DNA of 64,000 nucleotides, from positions 12,151-76,150 of the forward strand of contig NW_001798971.1 in NCBI RefSeq assembly GCF_000165425.1, in the 5' to 3' direction. The position numbers were made by a program, and so were the translations under genes. The notes under the pieces are model-generated. The model ran no database searches. It had not been told where the DNA came from and was given only the letters and a program-made list of their open reading frames with translations. Source of the stretch: Paramecium tetraurelia (lineage: Eukaryota; Ciliophora; Oligohymenophorea; Peniculida; Parameciidae). Below are positions 1-13,410 of this stretch, piece after piece; within the stretch, counting starts at the first letter, position 1; each line of letters starts with the position of its first letter.

Positions 1-186
1 ATTAACAACAAATGCAATTATGGAACGGCTATAAATATTATTAACAAATTCAGAAATATATTTAATTCATAATTATATATATTAAAATATTTGGATAATT
101 AATATAATGCCAATATAAATAATTATAATTAGATTATTCTAAATATTATATCATAAAAATAATCTTTGAAGTTATTTAAAATAAAC

Positions 187-3100
187 TCATTATTCTTATT
201 CTTATTCAATGATAGGACTAACTGTTAATTGAAATTGAGATGTCGTATCTACACCAATATAGGAGTCACAAATAGCGTAGATAGTCAAATCATAATCACC
301 AGCTTCTGGAGCTTAAAATCTCAGATCTACTCTAATATTTGTTGAAAAAGAGACCTTTTTGTTACCAAATAATCTATTTGATTTTCTATCAGCGCATAAT
401 ACCCACCATTATTCTTCTTTTGGTTTAGGATAATTAGGAGCAATGACATAATCAGTGTATATGTTATCTTGTCTTGTCAAAATAACTTATACATGAAAAA
501 CTTCTCCTTATATAACTTAAGGATCTGATATGATATCAGTAATTTCAACAGAGGGTAGTCTAAATTTAAAGAAAATAATACCTGTTTCCAGCTTGAGCAA
601 TTTCGTCAACTTAACTTGATGTAAAGTTTGATAAAATTAAGGTTCTATCAGATTCTTGCATATCAAAAAAGTCCGCCCAATCTTAAACATTTCTTTCTTT
701 GAGTATTTAAATTGTATTTTAGTCAAAATAAGGCAACTATAGTAGGACACTGTCTTAATCAATCCAAAGACTTTGGACAATCATTTAACAGATTTACATG
801 GAGAGAATAGCAGGTTTAAGCCATAAATTAGATGAAGCTATATCCACCATGGCAGTGCTCAACCTAATAGCCAATTCTAAAATATTAAGATCTGATTTGA
901 GATCTGAATTTAATTTGATTCTTGATAAGTGGGCTTATAAAAGTATTAATGCCTTTGTGTTTGGTTCATTCAATTTGGGATTGGATGGTTAATATGGAAT
1001 CTTTGCGAGTAATTATGCGAGCAGATTTTCTTCTCCGTTTCTAATGTTAAGTACTTCGAATTCTTTTGCTTCAGATAAAATGATCAGGAGATCTCTTAAT
1101 TTTGAGTTAGAGTTAATTTTATCAGAGAAATTCTTAACTGTTTCAATGTTGATATAATAGTAATTTGCTATGATTCCAGAGTTGATGGCTTCTAATTCAT
1201 TATCCTCTTCTACTGCAATGCATTTACTTTCATGTAATTCATCGATTGTAGTTTCAATAAGTTCACTGAGATAATTATTAATGGCTACTCCATTAACTTC
1301 ATGAAGATTGTAGTAATTCGGATTTTATGTTAATCTTCTATACATAAATGTCCAGGTTATCCAATCAATACAATCTTGAGTATTATGAATATTCTTTGCC
1401 ACTATTTCTGCATTCAAGTGATTGGCTAAATGGTGGTTTAGATGGGATTCAATTGGCATTGGCTCATACAAAAATTTCTTATAGTACTCCTTTTTAGGAG
1501 TGTATGTTAGGATATGGCATTAAATTGTTGTACTTTCTACCATTTCTAACATTTCTGCAATAGTATAATCTACATATCTTTTTTCAATTCCATCGTATTT
1601 CTGATTATCTAAAATAAAGACTTATCCTTTTAAATTATAGTGTAAGGCTTGTTTGTATGGAAGAACCACAATCTTCAATTCGTTCGATTAAATGAACTTT
1701 AAAACTTCACTTTCATCTTAGGGATCCATACATTCATATAAGAATCCGACAGACGCTTAAAGGGTGTGTTAAAGATATTAGTCTTCTTTAATTTAGAATC
1801 CAGATAATTATTAATTGTAGTTAATCATGAGTTCTAAGGCACAAACTCTTGCTTATTTTCTATCAGACACGTAGATTATATTTAGTTCTTATAGAGATAA
1901 GCTTGGTTTTAATGATTTGATCATAGCTTATATTCTTAATGGTCTCTAGCATTAATCGAAAGAACTAATCTAAATTTAGATATTATTTGGTCTAATAATT
2001 GGTGAAAAGTTGAATGTATGTTTACTACCTAACCATTCGCTCATTTCTTTATAATCTGCAACTGATAGAGATAAACCAACAATTCTAAAAGGAATTTCCA
2101 TTGATATCATTCTCATTCTAGACACAACAACTTCCATAACACTTCCAGATTGATTGAGAGTGTGTAAATCATCAGCTATCAATAATCTTATATGTTTAAA
2201 TCCTTTTTTAGATCGCCATCTTCTACTCATTATATCCCAATTAACTGGATTTGAAACGATAATATCAGATTATTCCAAGATTTTGTTGTCTGTTTATAAT
2301 TACCCGGTTAGTCTACCTATTTTTAATGATAGTGTTTTGGTAAATAATTAAACAAATTAATTAAACTTAACTTCACAGTTCATTGTTGAAATGTAGATTG
2401 CTTTATAACCTTTAAAGTGATTGATCATTTGCAAAATAGCTAGAAATGGTAATATGCTTTTTGATTAATAAGTTGATGACCCAATAAAGATATTATCATT
2501 CGATTGATATAAATTTTGGAATACTTAAGTTTGAATCTAATCAAAATATCTATTATGCATTATTTTCTTAGCTAGAATATTTTCAATTTATGAATGTTTA
2601 ATTTAATCAATAGATAGTAGAGTCAATTGAAGCAATTCAGTACATCTATGAAAAGGTTCTGGTAGGATGAGATTTTTAAAAGGGATAGGCTGCTCAGTTT
2701 CACATGATATCCACTTATCTGATATAACTTTGATGTAATAGATTGGATGCATGACATCAAATAATGCAACTGTGAGTGTAAATTACATTTCTTGATTCTT
2801 CTATTTCATGAGGAATAATTCATGATATAGTATTTTTTCAGCATCTGAATCTAAAACAAAAATGTGAAATGGTTCTTGTCTTCCATGAAGTTTCTCATCC
2901 CATTAAAAGTCACATGATAGCATTAGATCTATTCGAAGACAAGACCTAGTTATTGGCTAAGCAAAAGCCTAGATTTCAATTTTTGGAAATTTGTGAATGT
3001 ACTTATGAATCAGTTTAGTCATGTTCTAATTTTGATATCTAATCAATTCTCCTAATTATTAAGACGACATTGCATAAAGATGTTCCCAAGTAATTCCTTC

Positions 3101-6100
3101 CTTCTTTTCGATTCTTCTTAATAAATCATCTGGCAACCCTTTAAATTATCTTAGGGGGGTCATGCAATTCCACATTCGCTTTTCAATCATTTTAGATAAT
3201 TAGAGACATTGCAAAGAACTCTAAGCCCACTCTTTATGTAAGCATATTTCATACAATGCTCTCATAATTCTACCTGCGCTTTATGTTATATAAACCATAT
3301 CTGAATTCAAAGCATATCCTTCTAAATTCAATCTGCTAATATAGGCTTAAAGGAGCACATTAATTTTGGTTGAAGAATCTTCAGGGGATCCCTTGATTGG
3401 CACAGGTACACTCATCATCAATTTAGATAATTCTATTTTCTCTTCTTCTCTGATTGGAATTAATTTGAATTCATGAGACAAGGAGAAAACTTTGAATATA
3501 TCAATCATCCCCATATTCTGTTTTAGATGTTGATTATATATTTACATACTGGGGAATTTGATGTAATAATTGCTGGCAATCTTACCCAAAATGGTACTCT
3601 CAAAATTACCAGCCTTTTTATCGTAAGTAATCAAGTTATTCTTATCTAATAACAGGGAAGCAGAATGCAGAAGGTCAGCACGATATTTAATTAAATACTA
3701 ATCATTATTAAAATCTGGTATGTTATATAATGTTGGATTTCTGAGCATTCTGACATATAAATAAGTGTAAGCCAACCAATTCACGCCATCCTTTAGATTC
3801 TTTATATTTCCTTAGGCAACTTCAGCATTGAGTTGATCGGCTAATTGGGTGATGAATTATGACTCAATTGGTAATTGCATATTCAAAAGGGATAAGTAAT
3901 ATTTTAATTCTTAGTATGTTGTTAAAATTATTCCCTCTCCAGATGTATCATATCTAGGTCTACCTGCTCTACCCATCATTTACAAGATATCTTAGGGACT
4001 TAATTCAATCCACTTCCCTTACTCAGGGGAATAAATTTGGGTCCCTTTAATAATAACAGTATGTGCAGGCAAATTTACTCCCCAAGCTAATGTTGAAGTT
4101 GATATTAATATTTGTATATTCTTTTTCTCAAAGAGACTCTCCACTAAATCTCTATCCCCTCTACACAACCCTGCATGATGTATTCCTATTCCACTTGCTA
4201 ACAATTCTTTCAGGTCTGATGATTTGATGTCTTCTTGAGCAATAACAGTCTCTAGTATTTTTTTGGAGGAACTTTCTTCTTTTATAAACTTAGATAATTC
4301 ATCCTTTGAAAATGCCATTTCTTTGAGAATCTTAGCAGTTTTAACAGTTTCTTTCCGAGAATGGACGAAGACCAAGATTTATGATTTAGTAATTCTTTCA
4401 ATGACTTTCTCATATAGAACTTCATTCATTAAAAGCATTCTTCTGATTGGCTTCATTTCGTTAATTCCTATATATTGTTATTATAATGGAACAGGCCTGA
4501 AGGAATTATCAAAAAAGAATACTCCTGACTGTTTGACTCTAATAAAAGTGGCAACATCTGCGTAATTTGGAAGTGTAGCTGATAATCCAACTACTCTCAC
4601 ATACTCTTATCTTTCTTCCATTGATTTCAATGTCCTTGCTATGATTGATTCAATAACAGGACCTCGACTATCATGCAATAGATGTATTTCATCAATAATC
4701 ACTAATCTTACTAATTGAATGAAGTCATTCTATTAAGTTTTACGCGTCAAAATATCCCATTTTTCAGGTGTTGCTATCAAAACTTGAATAGTATTTAATT
4801 AATGTTTAGTTAAATGAGTGTCACCTGTTACTTCGGCAACTTTAATGTTATATGGTTCTAATCTATTTTAGAAATTATGTACCATTTCATTAACTAAAGC
4901 TTTCATTGGGGCTATATAGATAATTTTAAATTTTTAAATATCCACAATGCCGTTCTCATAATATTGACCTATAGTTTACAACATTGTTAACAGAGCTACA
5001 TTTGTTTTACCTGCACCTGTTGGAGCACATATTAGCATATTCTCATCACTTAAAAGAGCTGTTTCATAAACAATACTCTGAATTGTATTTAATTCTTTGA
5101 ATCCTCTGAATGCTGATTATGCAAAATCAGGCATCTCATTTATCTATATCAGAGTGGATTTTCTCATATTACATTTTGGAGCAGGTATATAGATTTCCTC
5201 ATAGCCTTTCTTACTTACTTTCAAAGAACGAGGAGGTAGATGACATTTCTCATTTGACATTAAGTGGCCTTGAGATATAAATTGCAATTTTTCTAAATCT
5301 ATCACTTTCTTTGACATTCCTTATAAATCTTAATCTACTACGCTTATATTCTCAAACTAGTCGATATCCTCCTACGTTATTTGTAACTGAGTTGTGTTTT
5401 TACTGTATTTATTCTACTTTTGCAATTCTATCAACAATCGCATTCCTTCTTAGGTCTATTCCATTTACTAATGAATTTATTGTATTTATTCAACACTCTA
5501 AGCTCTGCTCAATAAAGTGCAAAAATAGATTTTACATCTATTTTAATGTAATAATCTAATCAAATCAAATTTATCTTAACCAAAAAGTTAGACAAGTTGA
5601 TTTTCACATTCAATATCAGATAGCAATTTCAAAATGTCCAATACTGTCTACTCCATCTGCTAAGCTTATATTGGATCTTTGTAAATTTTCTATAATTCTC
5701 TCTATAGCCAAAATCCATCAATATCCAATAATTTATTTCTGTTCTATTCCTCTTAAAACTTAGTTTTTATTGCTTGTTCATTTTATTCTTCCCAATCATC
5801 CTCTTCCTCTAAAATCTGATCCACTTCACTAGATTCTTACTCCTCTTCTAAATTCAACGGCAAATCCATTTCCTCATTTCCTTTTGAGCCAACCTCTGGC
5901 TAATAATCAGTTATTGCCTTAGTTGACAACACAATATCCGAAAATAGTTCGTTTGATAATTTTCCTATGATAGCTTCTACTTCTTGTCTTTTCTCCGAAT
6001 CTTTCAAATTCTCACTCTTCATTATTGCCAACACCTCGTCTACAATCGACTTTATAACATCTTATGATTGTTCTTAAAATAACCCATATACTATCGCTAA

Positions 6101-6428
6101 TAATTTTTCATAATGTAATCGATTATCTTTTGTTTTTGGGATGTACAAAAGATTTTCATATGTTGGCATCCCTATTCCTTCCTCAACTTCAATATCGACC
6201 TATCTATCCAATTTCAACCCTTATTATTTATTTCCCTTAATTGGTTTTTCTCTGATTGCCTTAGTACCCATCAATCTGGGATTGATTTTACCCACTAATG
6301 ATTCAGGCTCTCCAGAAGGTTCATCTGTTCTAACACCATGTTCTCTTTAAACCACTAAATTTGAACTCTAAAATTAAAACACACTGTACATAAGTAAATT
6401 TGCTCTCCTATAAGTGTTATTCAGACAT
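187..6428 (-). CDS. BRR2: BRR2, U5 snRNP 200-kDa RNA helicase
   Basis: DExD/H Ski2-like helicase that unwinds U4/U6 snRNA during spliceosome activation. About 2,060 residues, close to the family's usual ~2,140, with two helicase-Sec63 cassettes. The N-terminal cassette is canonical: Walker A APTGAGKT (near 5010), DEIH (near 4690), and [12 protein letters not shown] further on. The C-terminal cassette is degenerate: its Walker A reads GSSTYQSKS (near 2500) and motif II reads DDLH, in line with the inactive second cassette of known Brr2. The start at 6426-6428 is supported because removing a 22-nt intron (6368-6389) gives an N-terminus matching animal Brr2 ([20 protein letters not shown]). The stop is TGA at 187-189. 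After removing that intron one base is left over modulo 3, so at least one more short intron must lie in the body. Identity is very secure. Confidence 0.96.
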
Positions 6429-7125
6429 ATGTTAAATTTTATTAATATTATATCACATTACTGTATTTAACAGAATAAAGAATAGTATTATAATTTCGAT
6501 ATTGCTATACAACCTCCATTATTAGATAGATTAATTAATTGTAATGGTTAATAATATATATTATCTTGACCTGTCGGAGAGATTACTTTTAGATTTGTAA
6601 ATGTAAATTCGATTTAATATTACAAAATTTTAAGTACAATATTTTATATCTGAATAGACATAGTATAGTTGTTATTAACTAAGGCTGGTTTAAATACAAG
6701 GATATTCTCAAAATCATAAAATTCTATTTAAGGTTTAAAGGTTAAGTTGAAATAAAACAATTTTATCAGATCCTATTGAAATAATTGATTTGATGTCTAA
6801 ATATTTTCTATTTGTAAAGTAACATTATAATTCTTACGATTAAATTACTATTAAAAACCTCTATAGTTGCTAAATATTTTGTACTCAATAAGGCAGTTAG
6901 TTTTTAAATCCTCTTATTTCTAATTTTTGATTGATTAATTATATTCTTTTTATTCATGAGATTAATTCATCAAGAAAATTAAGTTTATATTCTAAGTAAT
7001 GAGATTACTTTTATACGATATTGACTTTATTTAAAATTCTATCTCAGCTGAATAGTCTGTGACATTTTTAAGTTCATCATTGCTAAGTCTAATTGATGAA
7101 TTATTTCTAATTTCATAAATATAAT
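6429..7125 (-). other. Long TGA-free frame upstream of BRR2, possible decayed gene
   Basis: On the minus strand one frame stays free of TGA for about 230 codons and reads straight into BRR2 exon 2. It includes stretches such as FKPQIEFYDFENILVFKP and SPTGQDNIYYQPLQLINLSN, which look protein-like and beta-rich rather than random AT-rich sequence. It has no separate stop before the BRR2 start and no convincing ATG, so it is unlikely to be an intact gene. It could be a relic of a gene or a chance open frame; roughly 2% of random frames at this composition would be this long. No family was recognised. Confidence 0.3.
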
Positions 7126-7200
7126 ATTTTCACTAATAAAAACGAAGGTGTAAAATTGTAATGAATAAATAAAATTATTAAAGATTATTTTTAATTTTAT

Positions 7201-7611
7201 TCAAAAATTCAACTATACAAATAAAGTGAGTAAGCAATTGACTTTGTCACATTGCAAATCTAGTTATTACTTTAATTTGAACTGACTTTTCAGATTATTT
7301 AAGTTTATATCCACAGCATTTAGCATTTACAGAAATCCACAATTTTTTCTAAATTTTACTGCATCCATTTTATCTCTTATCAATTTTTCTCTGAATAATT
7401 TACAGTGAGCTAATAATACAGTTTTAGCAGATGAATATTTGATTCCCGCTTTTTGAGCAGGCTAAAGCAAAATTTGTTTAATAATGTTACTTCATGGATT
7501 TTGTAGCTTTGAAATAGAAGGAGGTTAAGAACAGGTTTTTAGCATTGGGGGTGATATATGTGTGTGATTTCGTGGCTTATATTCTTGCTTGCGCTTTTTG
7601 AGAAGTGCCAT
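7201..7611 (-). other. Unresolved small coding-like region with an in-frame TGA
   Basis: From ATG at 7609-7611 the minus strand encodes a basic 39-residue start (MALLKKRKQEYKPRNHTH...) and then TGA at 7492-7494. After the TGA the same frame continues for about 96 protein-like codons to TGA at 7201-7203. A second frame over the same bases is also open and contains CxxC and CCG motifs (FICQNC, NAKCCGYKL), loosely like a zinc-binding fold. A 29-nt GT...AG segment (7463-7491) follows the TGA but its removal does not repair the first frame. It may be a broken gene or one with an intron pattern I could not resolve. Confidence 0.3.
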
Positions 7612-7739
7612 TTCTTGATGAGTGTAAATTAAGTATAATTATTAGAGGGCATGACGTAATGTATAAATGAATTGTAAAAGTATTTAAATATTCAATAATA
7701 ACCAAAAATCATTAAATTACATAAAAATTATATAGGCTC

Positions 7740-10168
7740 TCAAACACTGTCGTCTTTACGATCTTCTGGTTGTTATTGCTTATTTTTATCATTGGCTTTG
7801 GTTTACTTTTTGGTTCTCTTGGATTATTTAGGTGGATCCTATGTTTCAACATTGGCAGGGGTAGGTGCTTAAGTAGATTGGGCTACTGAATCATCCTTTT
7901 TTCTGTTGGTCTTCTTTGCAGATGTTGGTTATTAAACAACTGGTGGAGGAGGTTATTAAGGAGTTTGAGCAGGGGTGTCTAGTTTAGTTTTACGTGGTCT
8001 TGATGAAGCGGATGGTGTATATGGTTAAGCAGCTGGTGGAGGTTGGGCAGCTTAAGGAGCCTGTTACAATGGTTGTTATGATGTTTGTTACAATGGTTGT
8101 TACTATGGTTGCTACAATGGTTGTTAGATTTAAGTAGTCATCACTTATTATTGTGCCAAAATAGTTTATGCACTGTTAAAATTCTCAATGGTTGGTGGTT
8201 TTTGTTAGAATTGACTAATAGTTGCTTTATTGTAATTATTCTATTAAACAGGGAATATTCTTGAGCTTGCCATTTATTACTTGAAGTTTTTCCGCTAAAG
8301 ATATATGAATAAAATACAATTTCTTTTTTAATTTATTCTATAGGATAACAATCTTATCTTGCAATATCGTAAATGTTCTTATATCTTTTTTCAATATGTC
8401 CTTTGGAATTGTTTACTGATTTGACCAAATCTTTCAAATTAGAAAATGAGAGTCTTTCAACCATTGAATAGTCAGCTTATCCTGAAGTCTTAACTTAGAT
8501 TGGATCATCAAACTTGATTTTTTGTTGTAATTCCTTGAAAACAGATTTTGTATATTATTTGATTGGATGCTAAGGAAGAGGTTTTAAGTGTTGTATTTTG
8601 GTGGGTAGTTTCTTCTAAATAAGCGATTCGTAATCATTGAGTATATTAGTATATTAAGTTTATGGTTATTAGGGCTTCTTTATGTATTTAATTGATTCGC
8701 ATTTCTTCTAATATTGTTGAGGCAAAATAAATTTAGAGTTTGATGGAATACTCTTAGTAAAGATCAACCATGCATAGAGATCAGCACAGAAATTGGGAGT
8801 GTACAAATATAGATTGGCTGTGACAGTGTTTGATGAAAGTGCTTAACTAATTTAGTTAAAATCCCCTTAGAATTTCTAATAATAACTAAAAATTTGAATA
8901 TAAAGAGTCCTTACTATATGAAATATTGTTTAACTAACTCATTTGATTTTGTTATCTACTGAGCATGTGAATTAAATCTTTCTGCATCTAAAGGTACAAA
9001 TTTTCCACTCTGTTAAATAAAATGACAATCTCTTTCGATATAATTGAACCTGTATCGAAACAGATCTTTAAGTTCTAATTAAGGAGGTAATTGTTATTCG
9101 ACAGCCTAATTATTTTAGAAGATCTTCATCCTAGAATTCAGTCAATTTAATACTTCTTCATCAACTTTTCTCCATCATTTAACACTTATTCTGGAGTACA
9201 TCCAATCCTGAATAACAATTCCTCATATTCTGGATCCAAACAAGGTTCTTGATAATATGGTTTTGCTTTGTATTTATAGATCATTTCCAAAGTGTTAGGA
9301 AAACTCTCTATACTCATCACACTCTTCTCAAAAGATTCCTTTAATGGAATGTCCTTATTCACAAATAATTACAAGGCCTCTTATAGATTTTCATATTTCT
9401 TTTTGAAATCGAATTCAACTGTCTGCTTAATCTTTCTCCTATCACTAGAATGAATATCATGAGTATTTGATTCTGAATAAGTTTATTACATATCTGGAAA
9501 CAAGGATTCTAACGACACATAGACATCTCTATTGGTTGACAAGTATCTCTTCACTTTTTAAAGTGCATCTTAATATCTCTGCTCATCTAATTCTTGATTT
9601 TCGTTCTTCATCGTTCTCAAGTACTTCTATATTGGCTTTTGATTTTGTTCTTCAATATCTAATCCTATACTTTAATTCTTACCCATTTAATTGAATGCTT
9701 TCTATACCATCTGACACAAGGAATACGAAATACAAATTCCAAATTACTCTATTTCTTCCCTTTCTTTCTGTAACATTTAGTGAGTAGCCTTTGCTTCCTA
9801 CGCCAATTAATAATTCACAGCTATCTACACAATTTCAAATCATTCTCTTACTTTCCATTTCTTTCGCTCTTGAAAATCAAGCGCCTTTAATTGTACATCA
9901 TTCATTACTTATTACCAAATCTTTGGCACTCTCAAAATCTAACAAATAGTTTTCATCTATACCTCTTAATTTGTGTGATCGTGCATATTCACTTTTGGAA
10001 TATATGGTTTCTTCAATGCAAATAATTTTTCCGATAGAACATATTTTCTAATATATAAATCTGGCAATGATATGTAAAGGTCCTTTTATAGTAATACCAC
10101 CTTACTTCCTATTATTTCACTGTATTCCTTTGTTAAACTGGAATAGCTTCAAATTACCTTGTGTCCAT
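7740..10168 (-). CDS. HSA-domain protein, Eaf1/Vid21-like
   Basis: About 760 residues. The N-terminal part resembles an HSA domain, the helicase/SANT-associated helix that binds actin and actin-related proteins in chromatin complexes (IWQQVMNDVQLKALDFQERK and then KWKIAVNYQLAQEAKATHQ). No helicase domain follows, so the layout is more like Eaf1/Vid21 of NuA4 than SWR1. The last 180 residues are rich in Q, P, K and T (QQPLQQPQQQPLQQ; KKTNRKKDDS), typical of a disordered tail. Five introns fit the frame exactly: 10138-10157 (20 nt), 9825-9851 (27 nt, contains TGA), 9131-9153, 8886-8914 and 8295-8317. A sixth, 9939-9962 (24 nt, open), is optional. The start codon is confirmed by the 20-nt first intron. 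A role in histone acetylation or H2A.Z exchange is inference. Confidence 0.6.
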
Positions 10169-10380
10169 TTAGAAATATAATAATTTTTATATTTTATAAT
10201 TAATTCATTTCAACTTTAATTGACCCTTTGAATTCTCCAAAATTCTATAATAGATTTATTTATATTGTATTATTTTTAGGTATTTTTCCTGATGATAAAT
10301 CTATTTGTATGTATGATATATAAAAAATTAATGATTTAGGTTTTTTAACAATAAAAATTAATTTTAGCTTTTTATTCTAA

Positions 10381-13307
10381 TCAAATCTAGTTATCTACAC
10401 TTTTGCAATCAGTACAAGTAAGCTTTATCTAGAATTCATGTATCTTGTTATTACTCTTTGGAATCAGCGTCTTCATTTTAATATTAATAACTTCATCGTC
10501 ATTCAAATTGGATTCCTTTATTAAATTTGACTTAGTTAACTATAGAGTTTGAATAGGGTGTAAAAGAAGAAAAGTTAACTAATTAGACGATATTATTAAA
10601 TAGTCATAAGCCCTTATAGTGATGGCAGTATAAATTTGGATGCTGGGCATGTTTTGTCTGATCACATGATACAAAATATCCATTTGATTTGCATAGATTC
10701 TATATATATAGATACAAGAAGGCGTATCAATTTCACTACCATACACGTATAAGAAATTTTATGTTGTTTTAATTTTTTGGATCTTCTTTAGTTAGAAGGT
10801 TGGATATATTTTAGTTCTTAAATTTTTAATATCAAGTTGGTCCGTATTTTTATACAAGAATTTTTTTAAGAATATTGTTTTCTCAATAAATAATAATTTT
10901 TTGGTTTATTCATCCTCTGATATATCACAGACTGATAAAATAAAAATTCCCTTGTTACTTAATTAAACTTACAATCTCTCTTTTGTTGGTTTTTTAGTCA
11001 CACCCACAAGAAGAGAACCAAAGAAGTTCATTTCTCCTTCAATATTTTTGACATTATAAATTTCAATTATGATCTGGTACACAAAATTTTTCCATTTAAT
11101 ACTTGGAACAAAAAGTAAATTTTCATAAATTTCTATACCAGTTACTAATTCAAATAATTTCTAACAGTGTAATTCAATACTGGTAACTTTTGAGTCGCCA
11201 GAGCTACCGATAGTTCTCGTATTTAGCGTATAAACATTATCTCTTAGAATTGTGAATGCTTACAAGTTTGCCATTAATACAATAGAAAGAATACTTCCTT
11301 TAGTGTACGTATAGAAATCTTCTAAAGAAACATCGATTTATCCATTCACTTTATGTATATAAAATAGAGAAATTTATTCTCCAACAAAACCATGCTTCAT
11401 TTTTTCAATGTATAAAAATGCACCACTCAATTCATTTTCTTAACAGGATAAATCTTACAGATTATCATTTTCAAAATTTAGAATTTTAATATTACGACAT
11501 TTATAAATTGATTGAAATTCACATTCCTTTATAAATAGATATTGTTTAATTTTTGCGATTAAATAGTATTATGTAGGATTAAATAAGAAATAACAGAGAA
11601 TTGCAAATTCAGGAATATCCGTCTAAAAAAACAAAATATCTAAATCGAATTAAAAAGTCATATCCTAATATGATGGTATAAATTTTGCTTCTTTATTAAT
11701 AAGATTAATTTCCTCTATACTTAAGGCTGAACCAGAAAACACTTTACTTAAATCAACTTATATTTTTAACTCATTTTTATTATACTTCAGAATAAAAACA
11801 TTCTTCTCTTTTTCGTTATAAAATTTTGGCCATATTTTCGTTGATTCCAATAGTTATACTTAATAGTATATTTTGATATCTTAACATTTAAATTTATCAA
11901 ACTGATGATCCGATGTTTGTGCTGAGATTTAGATCAATTAAGGATTTTGTATTTCAGTTAGATTTACAAGTTCTATTTTTGGTAATTGTAAATCTAAAAT
12001 ATATATAACATTTTACTCCTCATATAGGAGAGTGTTTGAAAATGTACTAAGGGTGTGGAATCTTGAATTTACAAAACCTTAGTAAACCAATACAATTCCA
12101 TAATCTTTCTCCTATTTAATATAAAAGGCTTAAAATTCTTTATCATTTGAGAAAATCAAATAATTTTATGTTGATACAACGTTTCTATTAAATACTTTTT
12201 CTGATTTCAAGTTATATCTCTTCTCCTGAAATATTTAAAAATTTGCTTTTAATTCAAGGTTGTAGAGTTTATTTAATCGGAAATTAGCAAATATTAAAAA
12301 ATTTTCACCCCAAAACATTAATAAAATTTGGTATTATTCAATTTAGTGAACAGTGGAGATTTTTACAGTATGAATTCCGAAAAGTTCTGCTACGGCATTA
12401 GTAACGTTAATTTCCTCGCTCCATGCGATTTTCAAATTTCGATAAGTTAAGCCTCCTTTGAATCTTGTAATGAATACTAATACTATTAATATCAATCTTA
12501 CCAAGGTCTTTAAAAAGATCAAAATCTGTTATGAAATCATCGGATTGGCTATGAGCTTCATATTATTTAAGAAGATAATAATATTACATTGGTTATATAT
12601 ATTTAAATATATATAGTGAAGAACTTTCTGAAATGTACTTATTATTTTCCATCCTCCCTTTATAAATCAAAACTCCCAGATAATCATAAAGTTCTTATTT
12701 TTTAGCCTTGACTTTTGATCCTTGAGGTATTATAACATCTGATATGAGAATATTGAAAATTTTTTTAGTATCTCCTAAATACATATAGATCTCAAGTTGA
12801 TTTGTAATATCATTCTTACACATTATGAAATACTACATCTTATTGGAAATTATTTAATAGCAATGTTCTCGTTTTATAAAGAATTACACTTCAGTATATA
12901 TTATTTTTTCAGAAACAAATTAACATTTAACTAGACTATAAACTATTTATTCATCCTTAGTAGATTTTAAAAAGCAATAAAAAGGGCCCTCATTCTATTC
13001 GATAAGGTTTTCCAGAATTTCAATAACCTCATCTTCAACAACACCCTATCTAGTTTTTCTTATCAGATGTGTAAAAGGAATATCAGACTATTGATTAGAA
13101 TAAGTTGTCATTTTATAGGTCAGGTCATCTGCATATATATAGTCAAATAAATGTAAATCATAATTTTCGCCACTTGCAATTGTTAATAAAGTATTTTCCA
13201 TCTATTTCGACTAAGCCTTTATTAAAATCTTTTACCTGACAATATTCTTTCTCCTAGCCGAAAACTAGAATAGCAATGAAGTATAAAAAAATCTATTTAA
13301 TCCTCAT
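10381..13307 (-). CDS. Secreted or surface protein, unknown family
   Basis: About 960 residues. The start encodes a clear signal peptide (MRIKQIFLYFIAILVFGQ) followed by a cysteine, so the protein should enter the secretory route. A 25-nt intron (13211-13235) lies right after the signal peptide; at least one more intron is needed to keep frame. The rest is rich in beta-strand-like alternation and has scattered Cys. The last ~60 residues before TGA at 10381-10383 (IHEFQIKLTCTDCKSVDNQI) contain no membrane segment, so it may be soluble or held by a partner. I do not recognise a domain. Similar long signal-peptide proteins are common in ciliates. Confidence 0.7.
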
Positions 13308-13410
13308 AATAATATTTTATATTTAATAATAATGCCCTTTCAATTATTGTATATAGTACTTGTATAAATATCCTAATAATATTTTGTATTATTTATTATC
13401 TTATTGTGTA

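Noticed and set aside
798..992. Plus-strand ORF inside BRR2
   Set aside because: Antisense shadow of the conserved C-terminal Sec63 part of BRR2.
5556..5580. 25-nt GT...AG segment inside BRR2 on the minus strand
   Set aside because: Reading through it gives a peptide matching animal Brr2, while removing it produces an early TGA.
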